Notes: generated by a model not told the origin, from the sequence alone. A DNA stretch of 64,000 nucleotides from Eleginops maclovinus (GCF_036324505.1 NC_086356.1:17584028-17648027); one strand, 5' to 3'. Numbered from the stretch's first letter, positions 25,451 to 38,047 are shown. Numbers and translations are program-made.

Positions 25451-26513
25451 AGTAAAGCATGATGAATAATTAAATTTGAGAAATGTCAGAAGCTGCAGAG
25501 AGAAGTGTAATCATTCCTCTGTTGGCTTTAGAGATCTGTTTTTTATATTTCTTTTATGCCCTGTAGTGCTGCACTGCGCGGAGACTCTAACCCATCCCCT
25601 AAAAGCATCCAATACATTCCTCTACACACTTTTCAAATAAAAGCAGATAAATCATTAATATTTGGGTCTTTTAGCAGAATCACAGACACATCTGACAGAG
25701 GTCTTCTACATAATCTAGTCATTGATGTCAGTCTCATTAACTGTAAAAACACGTTAAATCGCAGGATCCTTTCGTGGTAATAGTATAATTAATGTCATGG
25801 GGGCTCGAGCTTTCTTTTTTTCTAGCTAGCACAACATGCCTTCACAGAACGAATAAAATTACTATCTTCTCGTTCTAAACAAGCTAAATGTGTCCTCTTT
25901 CCCATGAACCTCAGAGCTGTGAAAATGAGTTATGGATTACCACGGCCTAGTTTAATGAGGTAATTGCAGATATATATCATTTTTATTGTCACCTTTCATA
26001 GATTTATTACCAAAGAAAACCAATATTTGGTCTGTATAACATTCTTTTTTTCACCTAGATGGAGAATAATCTTGTGTTTTTACGACCTGAAGTGCTAATC
26101 ATCATATTAATGGCCATGATTAAGAAAATGGTTCGCATTATGTGGCTGGTGCTGCGTTTTTTGAGCCTCTCAGGTCTCTGCTGTTGTCACTGTAGCAGAC
26201 ATTGTAAAGGAGACTGTAATGACATGGGTGATTTAACGCCAAAGAATGCGTAAAGATTTTTGTCCCATCGACGTGTTTGTTAATCAGTCACACGCTAAAT
26301 GAGATTCCCTATGAGTAAACACATTGATTGTTCAAAATGAGATGCTGATTGTGCCAGCATTATTTATCTCCTTCTTACATTACATCAGATAAATATTCCT
26401 GTTGCTTGTGAATTGTGGAGATTAATGTGGAGAAAGAACTTCCAAAAAGATTGCTTGCCCAATAACAGTTTGTTATGTTGTGTTGGAGCATGGGCAACAT
26501 ACGCTGGGTCCTT

Positions 26514-26840
26514 ACTTTTGGAGAGGCTTTATTTTTGCTTTTTGTGGTTTTCCTTTTCCTGTAGTTCTATACGTTTTGGGGTTTTTTTGCGTGTAAATGG
26601 TTTGCAAAGGCTAAAATCCCTGTGTTCCCTCCAGAGGGAGTTTCTCTCCCACACACTCTCCTTCCTGCCTAAAACCGCTCCATTGGATCCTTGGTTTACT
26701 TCCATTACAAAGTGACATCACTACGTAACACTTGCACTTCAATTGGCTAGTGTTCCAACACATTGTTCATGATAGTCTAAGGGGCGGTGTTATATATTTT
26801 CATTATGAAACCTGAAAATGAGCATAACATGTCCTCTTTA
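26514..26840 (+). mobile_element. TTAA-type MITE, family A copy 3 (diverged, internally deleted)
   Basis: Starts near GGAGAGGCTTTATTTTTGC and ends AACATGTCCTCTTTA. It keeps the TTTGCAAAGGCTAAAATCCC, CCAGAGGGAGTTTCTC and TCCATTGGATCC landmarks. It lacks the family's right-hand segment (AATCAGAGCAGACTGG through AATAAAGAGC), so it is shorter. An apparent 100-codon frame overlapping it is repeat-derived. Confidence 0.6.
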
Positions 26841-26924
26841 GCCTGTATCCATCATTAGAGCATTTCTGTAATTTATCCAATAAATTGTTTAATGATCAAA
26901 TAACCTCCGCTTCTGTACTTATTA

Positions 26925-27045
26925 GCAAATGTTAGCATGCTAAAATGCTAAACTTAGATGATAACATTAGTAATCACTATACCTGCTAACAACAGCATGT
27001 TACCGCTGTTTTTGTCACTACGTTAGCATGCTAAATTTAGCGTTT
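26925..27045 (+). repeat. TTAGCATGCTAA-type dispersed repeat fragment
   Basis: Two TTAGCATGCTAAA motifs (near 26931 and 27023) bracket CTGCTAACAACAGCATGTTA. This pattern is common in fish intergenic DNA and is related to the fragment at 21280-21480. Confidence 0.5.
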
Positions 27046-28851
27046 GAGTCTCACTGTGCCCAGATACAGAACAAGCATGGCTTTAGAGACACACACACAA
27101 AAAATATATAAAACATACGCTGCCTTTAACACTCTTTCAGATGAACCAAAATGGCTCATTTCAGGAATTTTTGTTGTAGTCGTTTCAGAAATAGTATCAA
27201 ACCACACACACTTAAGGGGAAAGTATCCTCGGGGGATTTGTCATACTTCAAAGAAAGACCTTCTTTTCTTTAAAAAAAAGAAATAGAAAATAATATTAAT
27301 ATTATAATAACAGTAATACTTTATTTACTATTATAAATGTCCAATAGAAACAATCAGCAATTAAAAACAGTGTGCCTTAATATGGCCTGGTTTAAAAGCA
27401 GTAATAACGAAAGAAAACCCTAATTGCACTTCTAAAGCGTGTGGGAGGGCAGAAGTTTTTGGACTCTCCTGCTAAGCTTCCCATAAACGGCAAATCAGTG
27501 ACAAGAGAGAAGGGTTTTCCCCAACGGAGCAATCAGCATGTTAATACTGAAGCAAAACACCTCCAAATTCTCCCTTGTATCAGAGCTCATTTTAAATAAC
27601 CTAACAATGGGTTTAATTAACAGCGAGGTACACCTGAGCATTTAGATTCTAACCAAAGAAGTCTCTGTTGTTGTTGCGTTTGTCTTTCCCTTTAATTATT
27701 CTGATTCTGAGTCTCGAGGAGATTCTCTGGGGCTTTAATTAGTGACTGAATTAAAGTTATGTAAATACACTTGGAAGCTGCATAGTCTTTAAATAGAGTT
27801 GTGTTGCATCTGGTACTTTATTTTTTTATTTAATTTTTTCCGAAAGAGAAAACATCCTTAGTCTTTTGAAGTTTGTGGAATGACTCTGGTGCTTTTCCCT
27901 TAGGTGTTTGTGTGGATTGATACTTTTTCTCAAAGGACTGCGACAAGAAAACTTTCTGCAAATGAGCCATCTCTGTTCCTTTGAATGCGTCAAGATGTGT
28001 TGCATTTGATTTGTGTTTTCTCCCACAACACTTTGAGTGTATATATATTTTAGGAGTTAACGGAAAATAACGGCGTGCGTGAAGTTACCTGTCCATTAAT
28101 GTATTAATCACTGATTTTCCACCTCCAATTCTACTGATCCGCTGTGAAAAAGAAAAGAGCAGGATCAACTCCCATTGGGCTAGATTAAATCCTAACTAAG
28201 TGCCAGGGCCCAGCCTGCAAGCTCCTCTCTCTGAATAATAATGGGTTCTTTCAGCTGTGTTTGTCATCAAATTAGCTCTCTACTTCAGGCGAGCCGCTCG
28301 CAGAGTGCAATTCTCAACGACGGAATTCAAATTAGGCAAAGTCAGTTTGAGGTTTTTAAGCATTAAAAAGGAGAATGAGTTTCATTTGTGAAGGTGATGA
28401 TTGCAGCAGGAGGTAAAATGACAGTGTTTAAGTTCATAAAGACACCTTGCTTCCTGTGGTGCAGCTGCTTTCATGGTGATTCACGTTACAGAAAAACAAA
28501 CCTTAAACCAGCATACAGCTTCCCCTACATGCTCTAATTCCAACGGAATGAACCACAAAGTCTTTGAAGCCCTGTTATCAGTGTGGCTTTCAAATGTTAT
28601 TTCTTCTCTTTTTGTCTCCCAAATAAACACTGTATAGAGTGTGTTTATAGGCATGGAGGAAGGCTGCTTAACTCTTCCAGTCTTGAGGCTGAGTTCACTT
28701 TTGTTTGTCTTCCTCCCTTCAATTTTGTGTTCGAGGGACCCAGGTTGAGCTCCTCCTGCTCCTCTCCGCCTGACACACTACTCATCTCATGCCTTTGATC
28801 AACTCAGGAGAGGAAAACATGCCTAGGGACACACCATCACTCCAACGCAGC

Positions 28852-28865
28852 GGGGGGGGGGGGGG
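28852..28865 (+). repeat. poly(G) tract, 14 bp
   Basis: A run of 14 G in the large intron. No associated repeat element was recognised. Confidence 0.9.
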
Positions 28866-29525
28866 CACATAGAGCAGGAGGGGGCAAGGAAGAAGGGATG
28901 GAAATCCTTTTTTCTTCTGGCACTTTCTGTCTTACACATTTCTCTCCAAAGGTTTGAGCAACAATTAAAAGAGTAGTTCGGGGCATCTGATGAAGCGGTG
29001 GCAGGATGGAGTTGGAAATTGCTGAGACAGGTGGATGTGAACAAGTTGTATGTCTTTGATTAATGAAATGGGATTCAGAAGGGATTGTATGAGTGGTGAC
29101 TTCATGCACACATCGAGGATTTATGCGCTTTTTAAAACAAAGGTCACACTATACAAACACAGTCTTACAACAAAAACAGACAGTTTAACTTTCAGATTGG
29201 CGGAGTTATGACATGGGGGTGGGGGTTTCAAGGGAAAATCATACTTTTATGCAAACAACATCAGATTCAAGGGGGGTTCCTTTTATTTAAGGCTGTGCAT
29301 TAATGAGCTTATAACTGATGCTCTATAATGTGTGTGAAATTAAAAGTTACATAAGACATTTTTTACTTCGCCAAGGCTGTGAAGTGAAAAATAATAAATG
29401 TATCTTCCCCGTGTAGATCTGAAATGTAATGGGTTCTTCCTCCGCCCATATTACAATATTACAGCAAGTTTAATATAAAATCAGGCTTATATATTTGAAT
29501 TCATCCTTCTGACAAACAAACTGTC

Positions 29526-29863
29526 CAGCAGTGGCTCAGTCAGTAGGGGCTTGGACTGGGAATCGTAGGGTCGCCAGTTCAAGTCCCCGAACAGACTTGA
29601 AATATGGAAAGTGGACTGCTACTTGGAGAGGTCCCAGTTCACCTCCTAGGCGCTGCTGTGGTGCCCTTGAGCAAGGCACCGGACACCTTCAATCCCCCCT
29701 CCCCCTTGCTCCCCGGGCGCTGCACAATAGCTGCCCACTGCTCCTAGTACTAGGATGGGTTAAATGCAGAGGACCAATTTCACTGTGTGTGCTCTGCTGT
29801 GTGCATGTATGTGACTAATAAAGAGGGTTTCATCCTCCAATTCTATCTATCTATCTAACTATC
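29526..29863 (+). mobile_element. tRNA-derived SINE, copy 1
   Basis: The head carries RNA polymerase III promoter blocks: a box A-like GTGGCTCAGTCAGTAGGGG (29531-29549) and a box B-like AGTTCAAGTCC (29576-29586). The body includes CACCTCCTAGG, GCCCTTGAGCAAGGCACC, ACTAGGATGGGTTAAATGC and GACTAATAAAGAGGG. It ends in an ATCT tandem tail. Closely related copies lie at 46676-46997 and 63126-63350. The 95-residue open frame across it is not a gene. Confidence 0.88.
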
Positions 29864-30147
29864 AAACCAACCAAGATAGGAATTGAACCGGCAGGGAGAT
29901 AATACGATTGTTTCTATTTACAAAAAAGAAAACTCTTTGGCACAACTTAACAAAACAACCTATTTATGCTTAATTGCTGCACTAACTCTAACCACATTTA
30001 AGTCTTCGTGCTGCGTGTTAATGTCTCCTCCAGCAATGCATCATGTTAGCCTATTGAGCTTTTATATGTTTAACAACAATGAGAGACAACTGTCGTTTCT
30101 TTTCTGGTCAGAGCTGAACTGAAGGGCACAATAATAAACATTACGCT

Positions 30148-30600
30148 ACATTTAATTGACTGACACTTTAATCCAAGGCGACTTACAATAAGCGCAAAAA
30201 ACATAGGAATTCAAACTCCGAACAGCAAGGAAAGTGCAGATATATTCACTTCAAGCAAGTCATGCCATTGTAAGTGCTTTTGTGCAAGAATTTAATTTTA
30301 GAAACAGATGCATTTTCAGTTTGTCGTGATTTGCAGAGTTCCTGCTGTCCTGATGTCAATGGGGAGCTCATTCCACCATTTAGGAGCCAGGATAGCAAAC
30401 AGGCGTGTATTTGAGGGATACCTGGGTCCCACTCGCAGTGATGTAGGTGCAAGCCGATTGGCTGACGCCAAGCAAAGTGCACGGGCTGGAGTGTATGGTT
30501 TAACCTGGCCCTGGAAGTAGGAAGGGGCTGATCCCCACATAGCTCAGTAGGCCAGTACCTTGAAGCAGATTCTGGCAACCAGTGAACAAATTAGATCTGC
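30148..30600 (-). pseudogene. LINE 3' fragment encoding an RT C-terminal tail
   Basis: On the minus strand, translation gives a segment reading TPARALCLASANRL and then RLFAILAPKWWNELPIDIRTA. This WN(E/S)LP motif is typical of the post-RT tail of fish L2/Rex1-type LINEs. A frame break follows, and a second frame resumes with a FLHKSTYN-like ending. Upstream RT motifs are absent. The + strand end (AATCCAAGGCGACTTACAAT) is a sequence often found at such repeats in fish. Confidence 0.6.
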
Positions 30601-31469
30601 TTTGAGAGCTGTGTGTTTTTGAATTAAGCTGAGGTCCCTTTCAAACCTGTAATTTATGTAAGCACCGTGAGCAATTGACTTCAGAATACTGTGCATGTTT
30701 TATTACCAGGAGGCCAAAGATGTTGTTGACCCTGCTGGTAAATTTCCATCTTTAATATCAAAATGATAACCCGTTTTAAAAGAATTAGGTTGTTCAAATT
30801 AATTTTCACATTCCTGGAAAAAGTTTCTGAAACCTTTGCATCAATACACCATTTAGCTAGTATGCTCTAAAAAATATATTTTTGGACAAAACAACACATT
30901 ACTTGTAGTTCACGGCCAGGTTCAATGTATCTCCTTTATCGAGGAAACTTAACCGTGTCTTAAAGCCATTACAGATTCCCAATCTCTTACAGTAAGAATG
31001 GGAAGTGGTTAACATCTAACCCAGGACTACTGAAACTGAGGTTCAAAATTAGGTTATTCCTGATAAAATATAGATACAAATATATCTTTGAAACATGGTT
31101 AATACATAAGAGTTATTTTACAATGTTTGTGCAGGTTTTCTTATAAAAATGTGTTGCTTGGAAAATCCATAGAGAATGTCATTGGGAACGCTTTCAGCAG
31201 ATTAAACTGGTCTTTCCATCCTCTTGGCAAACAGTTCTGAGAGCAGTGTGCACTTTTGTAAAAAAAAACTCTAATCTTGTTTTTGGAAAGAAACCCTACA
31301 CATGCACAGGAAGCCTCTAAATGGGCCAAAAACCATGTTACATCTTATTTCCAGAAAATGTACGGCGTTGAGAGGCTGCTGAAATAGCTTTAAATTGTTT
31401 GCAGAGAACAGCGGTACTACTTTGTAATGGATTGTTTTGGTCTGTGTCTCGCTCTCTTTTTCCCTGCAG

Positions 31470-31649
31470 GGCTGAAGCAGATCCATGCTCTGTCCATCCA
31501 GGGGAACTACGAGCTGCGTATCGACTTGGAGGACTTTGAAAATAGCACCGCTTACGCCCAGTATGGAACCTTTGGAGTGGGCCTCTTCTCCGTCGACCCT
31601 GATGATGACGGTTATCCTTTGACTGTGGGAGACTATTCTGGCAATGCAG
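31470..31649 (+). CDS. fibcd1: fibcd1 exon, fibrinogen-related domain part 2
   Basis: A 180-bp internal exon that starts and ends in phase 1. It completes the Gly codon opened at 4531 and encodes GLKQIHALSIQGNYELRIDL, then EDFENSTAYAQYGTFGVGLF and a DPDDDGYPLTVGDYSGNAG ending. The acceptor is TTTTTCCCTGCAG and the donor GTATGT. It corresponds to about residues 316-375 of FIBCD1 and forms the central beta-sheet core of the fibrinogen-related domain. The YELRIDLEDFEN and YPLTVGDYSG motifs match FIBCD1 specifically. A run of acidic residues (DPDDD) sits where human has a similar acidic loop. No frame damage is seen. Confidence 0.95.
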
Positions 31650-31704
31650 GTATGTATGCGCAGTGAGCTAGTTACACTTCCTGCCTCTGGTTGAATAGCA
31701 GGTT

Positions 31705-31830
31705 TGGGGAGTACCAGATTACATGTAACGGGATTACATAATCAGGATACAGAACAAAGGTAACTGTATTCCCTTACAGGTACAACAAAAATGGGATTAC
31801 TGGTAGAATTTAAATGTTACCTAAAAACTA
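31705..31830 (+). mobile_element. fragment of a hAT-like MITE (left end)
   Basis: GGTTTGGGGAGTACCAGATT, then ACATGTAACGGGATTAC and TAATCAGGATACAGAACAAA, match the left end of the element at 60473-61076. No right end is visible, so it is truncated. Confidence 0.55.
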
Positions 31831-32034
31831 AAAGGAGCATATAGTGTAAGGATCAGATTGATTCTTTCCTGTAAAATGTTCTGTTCTGTAAGCTAATACC
31901 TTAAGTATGAATCTATACGCCTACTGTCTGAATCTGCTTTAGGGTTTTCACTTTCTTTGGATCATTTGTTATGTTTTTAATTCAGTAGGTGAACCTTTAG
32001 AATAATAATAATTATTATAATAAAAATAATAACT

Positions 32035-32085
32035 TGGATTGATATAGCACCTTTCACGAAGCCCAAGGACGCTATATAAGTAGAA
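32035..32085 (+). repeat. short dispersed repeat scrap (TATAGCACCTTTCA type)
   Basis: TTGGATTGATATAGCACCTT followed by TCACGAAGCCCAAGGACGCT and ATATAA matches a very common fish repeat end. It is preceded by an AT-rich AATAAT stretch. Only this scrap is present. Confidence 0.45.
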
Positions 32086-32639
32086 TGAGGGGCCGTAGGG
32101 GGGGACAAAAGGAAAACAGTAACACAAATAGGGACTAAAAAATAAGAAAATAAATAAACACATGGCTGGGTGCAAAGAAATATATGTTACCAAAATGTTC
32201 ATAAAGTGTGTGTGAGCTTAAATGTGTGTATTAAACCAAAATGGAGCATTTTCTGTCAGCTCAGATTTGATCTCTGCTCTTTCAAACTGGTGCTTTCATT
32301 GTTGGTGTATAGGCCCCTGCCTGAATGTGCTTAATAAAAGGCAGGTTTTCCTATAAAGGAAATCAGGAGAGGACATCTTTTTCATACTGAGTATCTTGCT
32401 TTCTTCTTCACTGAGGTTACATAAGGAGACTGTAGTACACAAAACTGTATGTTCTTTATTACAGTGAGGCGTTTCCACTTAAACCATGAAGACTGTTGCA
32501 CAGGGAAAAGGTGTGTCTTTACCTCTGCCCCCCAAACATCACATCTGAGCCAGCTTCCTGTCACCTTTATTAGATTACCGCCAATTAATTGCACTGGTTG
32601 ACCTGCAGCGTAAACAGAAAACCCGCTGTGGAAATGAAG

Positions 32640-32850
32640 AAGCAATTTAAAAACCTGGTGCAGGAACACAACGAGAGAATGGGGACAGATATGAGGGATG
32701 GCGCAAGAGGAAAAAGGGGAAAGGGAAGGAGGAAAGGTTAGGAGAAACTGGGATAGAGGAAGAAGGGGGGGGGGACAGGTGCAAAGGAAAAGAGTAACAG
32801 AAGATAAAAAATAGGATAGAGGTAGGAAGGGAAAGAGGAGGGCAGAAGAC
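32640..32850 (+). repeat. purine-rich tract
   Basis: About 200 bp of predominantly G and A on the + strand, including an 11-G run near 32765. Low-complexity sequence; no repeat family recognised. Confidence 0.8.
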
Positions 32851-33999
32851 TCAGAGATGTGGCACAACTCTTTCCACAGATATGGTGTCCTGTAATAGGT
32901 TTATCCTCAGCACAGCCTGACCTTGAACTCATCTGCCTGTTGGACAATCCAGTCAAATGAAGAGTCTTCAAACTCTCTCTGGATACTTTCACCTCGGACT
33001 CCCTTTAGGCAGAGTTACTGTTATTGTTATTATTATTATTTGTAGTATTTTGCTCTGCCGTGGCTATTTTCCGATCAGCTGACAGGTGCTCATTTGGGCT
33101 GGGAGCAGCTGGATCTTAATGGGCATCAATGGAGGCTGCCGGCCCCCAACCACCAAGGTGACAACCAGCGCGGCGTAAATGAGCCTTTAAGTGCTTCTGT
33201 TCTGTTTTCGGTATTTTTCTCCCTTTTCTTCTTTTCTAAATCCCCCGGATATCATCTCACCATCAATGCCATTGAGCGTCTCCTTTCTGTTCTTCCCCGC
33301 GTCTCTTCTTTCTCCTAACGTGCAGCAGCACACAACATGAATATCAGACGGGCCTAGCAGATTATTTTTCCAGTGACTGGTTACCATGGTAATACTAAAT
33401 GGAGAGCAGAGTATAGGGGAGAGTGAGAGAGTCAGGGGCTCGGCGGCCACATCCCAAGCAATTAAGGGCTGTTTGATGCCCTCACAAGCTGTTAGCTAGC
33501 ATCTGATGGCTGGTGAGAGCGCTTTCATTCCGCTCTCAGCTCCATCCTTCATCCACTTCTGGGCACAGTGTGAAGCCTGCTTTAGAAACAAAGGAAAGGA
33601 CGGCGAGTGTGGTGGGGGGTGGGGGGGTTTGGTTATGTAGAGCTTTTTAAACATTATAATCTGATTTAAACATTGAACTTTTTAGCGCATTATGTGAAGT
33701 TGGTTTTGTTTTACTTGTTAAACTCTTAAGGTAAATGCTCGCAAATTGGTTATTGATGTAGTGAACTGCCAGCGAAAACTCTGGATAATCTGAACAGATT
33801 TTTTCACCACAATGGGGATGCGGCAGTGACTGATCAGGAGAAACGGGGATATTCCCAGGGGACGGGGCTAGTTGTTAAACTGTAAAGGTGACAGGGCTGC
33901 TAAACACAATGATTCTATAAATACATCATGTAGGCTCTTCCCAAAGATCTCTGACCACTACATCTACATGAATTATGTTTAACATTTCGCAGTAAGCTC

Positions 34000-34002
<3 letters not shown>

Positions 34003-34046
<44 letters not shown>
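34003..34046. repeat. (TA)n microsatellite
   Basis: About 22 uninterrupted TA dinucleotides in the last fibcd1 intron. Confidence 0.95.
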
Positions 34047-34049
<3 letters not shown>

Positions 34050-35002
34050 CTAATATATGTGGACTTTTAATTAACAGGTTGTCTTTCCATAAACCTAATC
34101 CCTGAACAGCATCCCTTATGAAATCATTGGGAGTGTGGTATTAAAAAGATAACCTTTGATAAATTGGCTTTAAAGCCATTTGACCTCCTGCAATAGATAA
34201 TAAGTGGCAATACTCTGGAGAACTGTGGAGACAAGTTTTTATGTGTGTTATTTATGAAGGAGATGATCATTCCCTGCTTTATTATAGAAATTATTTATTG
34301 AAGGATTACTGGTTTCTGGTATCAGATCCAAGAAAGTGTTTGTGGAAGACACAAAGGATCTCGTAGGATTGATGATGTGTTTGTTAACTCTGGTGTTTAA
34401 GTTATTGCCTTTATTTTCTATTATAAAAAACATTGTTTTCCTATTGTCTCTATTATTGATTGCGGAATGAAATACATGTAATTATAAGAAACAAAGAGAT
34501 GCATAACTGCTGCTTAAAACTTTTATGAGAGCTTTTCACATTTTGATTCATCAGCCTGATAAATAGAAGTTATCAGTGGTTATCACTGCTATTCTTATAC
34601 GCCAGATGGGCCCAACTGTACCTAAAGTAGTGATGAAAACGTTATGCTCATCCTAAATGATGATGGTTTGGGTTAAAACGACAACATTTGAGAAGTGAAA
34701 ATGAAACCTAATGTGAAAAAATGACATGTGACTGAAACTATTGATGTATTTTCATTTCCGCCTTAGCTCCTGTTATAGCTACAGCTATGTCTTTTGTATT
34801 TGATCTTTTTCTCATCAAGCTTGTGAGTAGATTTTAAAACTTTCTAGTTTGTCCAACAGCCCGCTATCTTACCCAATGGATATGGTCTATTAATCGGCTG
34901 GTAACGTTTGAACCAAGCGACTTGTTTCATACAATGAATAAAGCCTTTAGCCTATTCTTTTAAATACACTATGTACTGACAATTAAATGTTTCCCCCCCC
35001 AG

Positions 35003-35268
35003 GTGACGCTCTGCTGAAGCACAATGGGATGAAATTCACCACCAAAGACCGGGATAACGACCACTCGGAGAACAACTGTGCCTCTTTCTACCACGGGGCC
35101 TGGTGGTACCGCAACTGCCACACCTCCAACCTAAATGGGCAGTACCTGCGCGGCCAGCACACCTCCTACGCTGACGGCATCGAGTGGTCCACCTGGACCG
35201 GGTGGCAGTACTCCCTCAAGTTCTCTGAGATGAAAATACGACCTACCCGTGACCAAGATAAAAAATGA
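35003..35268 (+). CDS. fibcd1: fibcd1 terminal coding exon, ligand-binding part of the fibrinogen-related domain
   Basis: Completes the Gly codon opened at 31649 and encodes 87 further residues to TGA (35266-35268). It holds the functional face of the domain. [11 protein letters not shown] carries the calcium-binding aspartates, the cysteines of NNC and RNCH form the conserved disulphide, and [16 protein letters not shown] is the family signature. Aligned by position to human FIBCD1, the residues described at the acetyl-group site (Tyr405, His415, Tyr431, Ala432, Trp443; numbering from memory) are all present, as are Asp393, Asp395, Cys401 and Cys414. The tail [16 protein letters not shown] ends about two residues longer than human. 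This supports an intact acetyl-ligand receptor; ligand binding itself is inferred. Confidence 0.96.
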
Positions 35269-36158
35269 GAAAAACAACAGGAAAATGTTTATTTTGAAAC
35301 ATTTGCAACCACAAATTCTGACAGCTAGGCGGAGTTTCTCGATATAGTTTATTCACTAAAACATACCTCTGTGAGTTTTATCCCTCCCTTTGTCTCGCTT
35401 CCTTTTTGCACCCCCATCACTCAGCTACTAGTGTCATGCAGGCTACCATTATCTTTCCTCATGGTCCCTCTGTTGAAAAAATAACCATCATCATGCATAT
35501 TTCTGATCGCTCAGCTCACAAAAGCGACATACCAGAGCTCTGAAATCCACAGTCCAGTGAGCTAGCTTTACTCAGTCTGACATGGCGGTCCAAGCATCGC
35601 CGGCAGGATCACACACCAGTAATTCGCTCCTGACATGTGGCTCTGACCTCCCATCTGCGCTGACATGGCACTTCAATTGTGGTTCAGTCTCACTGCCCAT
35701 TGCTGTATAATCTGTGAACGCTCCAAACATAGTAGAAACTAACAAACCCTTCACAACAAAAAGTGAAATAGCAGATACAAGATCCTCCAACAGTGAAAAT
35801 AAGCAGCGCAGTGGTATACTATGTCACATTCACATCCCTGACCCGTGTGAATGAGACCCAGCAGGGTTAGAGGGAACAAGTGCGGCAACTCAGATAATTA
35901 GAAAGAGACAGAGACGGAGAACCGGGAAACAATTTGACAAGAGTTAAATTAGTCGAAATGAAGGAAGGGCGGTGTAAATCAGAGGCGAGTGAGGAAGTGG
36001 AAGGAGAGGAGGTGCAGAAAGAAAATGGGAAAAAGAAAGAGACAACGCAGGATCTCATTCATCTGACTTGGGCCATTAGGGAGCATATTGGGCACTTTGT
36101 CTGATCTGCCTGCCAGCTGAGTACTGGCCAACTGATGCAGCACTCACAGATGGCAACC

Positions 36159-36259
<101 letters not shown>

Positions 36260-37209
36260 TCTACGACAGGGAGCGACCGACAGAGTTCTCTAACATTTTC
36301 AAGTTCCTGTCACATGCTCAGTTGAGCGTCTCCACCAAACATGTTTAGCACAGACAGAGTAAACATGACGCATGACTGGCACACTCTCACTCCCTTCATT
36401 AAGGTGGGTGTTTGTAAGATAACGCCAGGAATGTAGGGTAATGTTATAGAAAGGAAAAACTCATTTCAAGAAGGATGACAAAATGTAAGAAGAATCAAAA
36501 CGGTATCAGACCTTCCCTAGTTTATTTGATTTTCTTGGACCTGTTGAGGAAATATTACATATTTGACACAACCCATCCCATTCCCACCTTTTTATTTGTC
36601 GTCTTTTTGTTTTTTGTTGCTTCTTATAGGATTTACTTGCGTGACACAGTTGCTATTGTCATGCAAAAAGGTCGAGACAGTTGCTGTAAAATAAGATTTG
36701 ACGCTCTCAACCGCCGTCTTCTGAGTAGGAATCCTACAATGTGTTACAAAATCCGCAAACTTAAAAAATGAATAATAATAGAAAAAATGAAAAAAAAATG
36801 TCATAAAGTTAAAAAACACAAAGGCAATGTGGGCAAAAAATAGTGCAATCCTGATTTCCTGTCTCTATCTTTATTTTTAAGTCGGTTAATCAACCTTTTT
36901 TTGTTTCATCGAGTTTATTTGGATGTACTAAAAGCTTTAAAAAAATCTGTAGATTCTATTGTACAGTGTGTATGACTTTTAGAGCATGTGAAACTGTTTT
37001 CTTACTATGCTAAAACACAAAGAATACTCAAGCACATGGACCTCACGAAATCCACCAGTTTAAAAGAAAATAAAAAAGAGTATTTACAGAACTTTTCTCG
37101 ACCTGATCCACAAATGGGAGTGGCCCGTGCCGCTCTGAAGGTCGGATTCGATTGAAAAGGAGGAATTTGATTATCCCTAAAGCAACAACCTGTTCAAATC
37201 TGCAGCACA

Positions 37210-37500
37210 AATCTAAATATTATTGAGGCACAATAAGAGAGAGATTTTGCTGCCAGCTGGACATAAATGATCCTTCTGACATCTTGGCATTTCCGTGGCA
37301 CCGGGAGACAGTTTTATCTGCTGCCCCAGCTGACGGTGAGTTAAAGCGAGCACTGCTGCGCCTCTGACTCCGGACCTGCTGCGGGTTGATCCGCCATCAC
37401 CGGTTCTGGAAAGGATCTCCCGATGCTGAGTGTGTTTCTGCAGCACCTCGGCTGTTTGCATACAGATCTACGCCTCTTGAGGACTTCAGCCGCCTCTCTT
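37210..37500. other. locally GC-rich stretch, no gene recognised
   Basis: Richer in CpG than its flanks, with an 82-codon open frame on the minus strand that has no recognisable domain and a donor-like GACGGTGAGTTAA on the + strand near 37333. It lies in the probable fibcd1 3' UTR or just beyond it. I cannot assign a function. Confidence 0.3.
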
Positions 37501-38047
37501 CAACATCAAAAAGCACAGACTCATGCTACAAATACTCGCTGATGTTACTATGGCACAGAGTGTGAGGTTTGATAATGTCAGAGCAAATTGCAAATGATTG
37601 AAGCCACTGAAGGGGAATGACGTGTGAGGATGAATGTGAGAGTGTGTGTATCCCTGTGTTAGACAGAGGGTGTGAGTGTGTGTGTGCACATGTGTGTGTC
37701 TACAGTGTCTCTGTGTGTACACATATACGCACATGCTTTGGTTTGTACATGCCCAAGGTGCATGAGCCAGACGACAGAGCGGGAGTGCGTCTCTCTGTAG
37801 AAATTTTGAAGTAATGTGATGCTGATGTACAACCCCCCCTCCTTGCTATTTGTGTTGATAACAGAGAGATTCACATAATTATAATGAACTATTACTTATT
37901 GTGATTGTGAACCCATGAGAGTGGACACCACCTTCTGGTACTGTGTTGAACTGCGCTCGAAACCCTTAAAATCCCTGAGAACCCACTCCCGAAATCTCCT
38001 TCCACCTCAACGCAGCATTGTGCCCACTGTATATGTTGATGCTATGT

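Larger units (their letters stand above)
4532..31469 (+). other. fibcd1: fibcd1 intron, 26.9 kb
   Basis: Large intron between two fibrinogen-domain exons, with a GTAAGT donor and a pyrimidine-rich CCCTGCAG acceptor. Apart from the separately listed repeats, LINE remnants, CpG-dense stretch and unproven open frame near 19.2 kb, I see no exons. The stretches 6.2-8.3, 11.5-15.8, 16.2-19.1, 22.2-24.6 and 27.1-29.5 kb show no recognisable genes or RNA genes. Some may be conserved regulatory elements, which cannot be judged from one sequence. Confidence 0.85.
31650..35002 (+). other. fibcd1: fibcd1 last intron
   Basis: A 3.35-kb intron with donor GTATGT and an acceptor of nine or so C residues followed by AG. 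It contains a fragment of a fish DNA-transposon end (31705-31830), a small repeat scrap near 32035, a purine-rich tract at 32640-32850 and a TA array at 34003-34046. The open frames on the minus strand at 32382-32992 are the complement of the purine tract and look non-coding. Confidence 0.9.

Noticed and set aside
29531..29603. tRNA gene
   Set aside because: Box A and box B motifs are present, but the sequence continues into a SINE body shared by three copies and does not fold into a complete cloverleaf with standard stems.
32382..32992. Minus-strand Leu/Pro/Ser-rich proteins of 84-161 residues
   Set aside because: Complement of a purine-rich tract inside an intron; composition fully explained by the tract.
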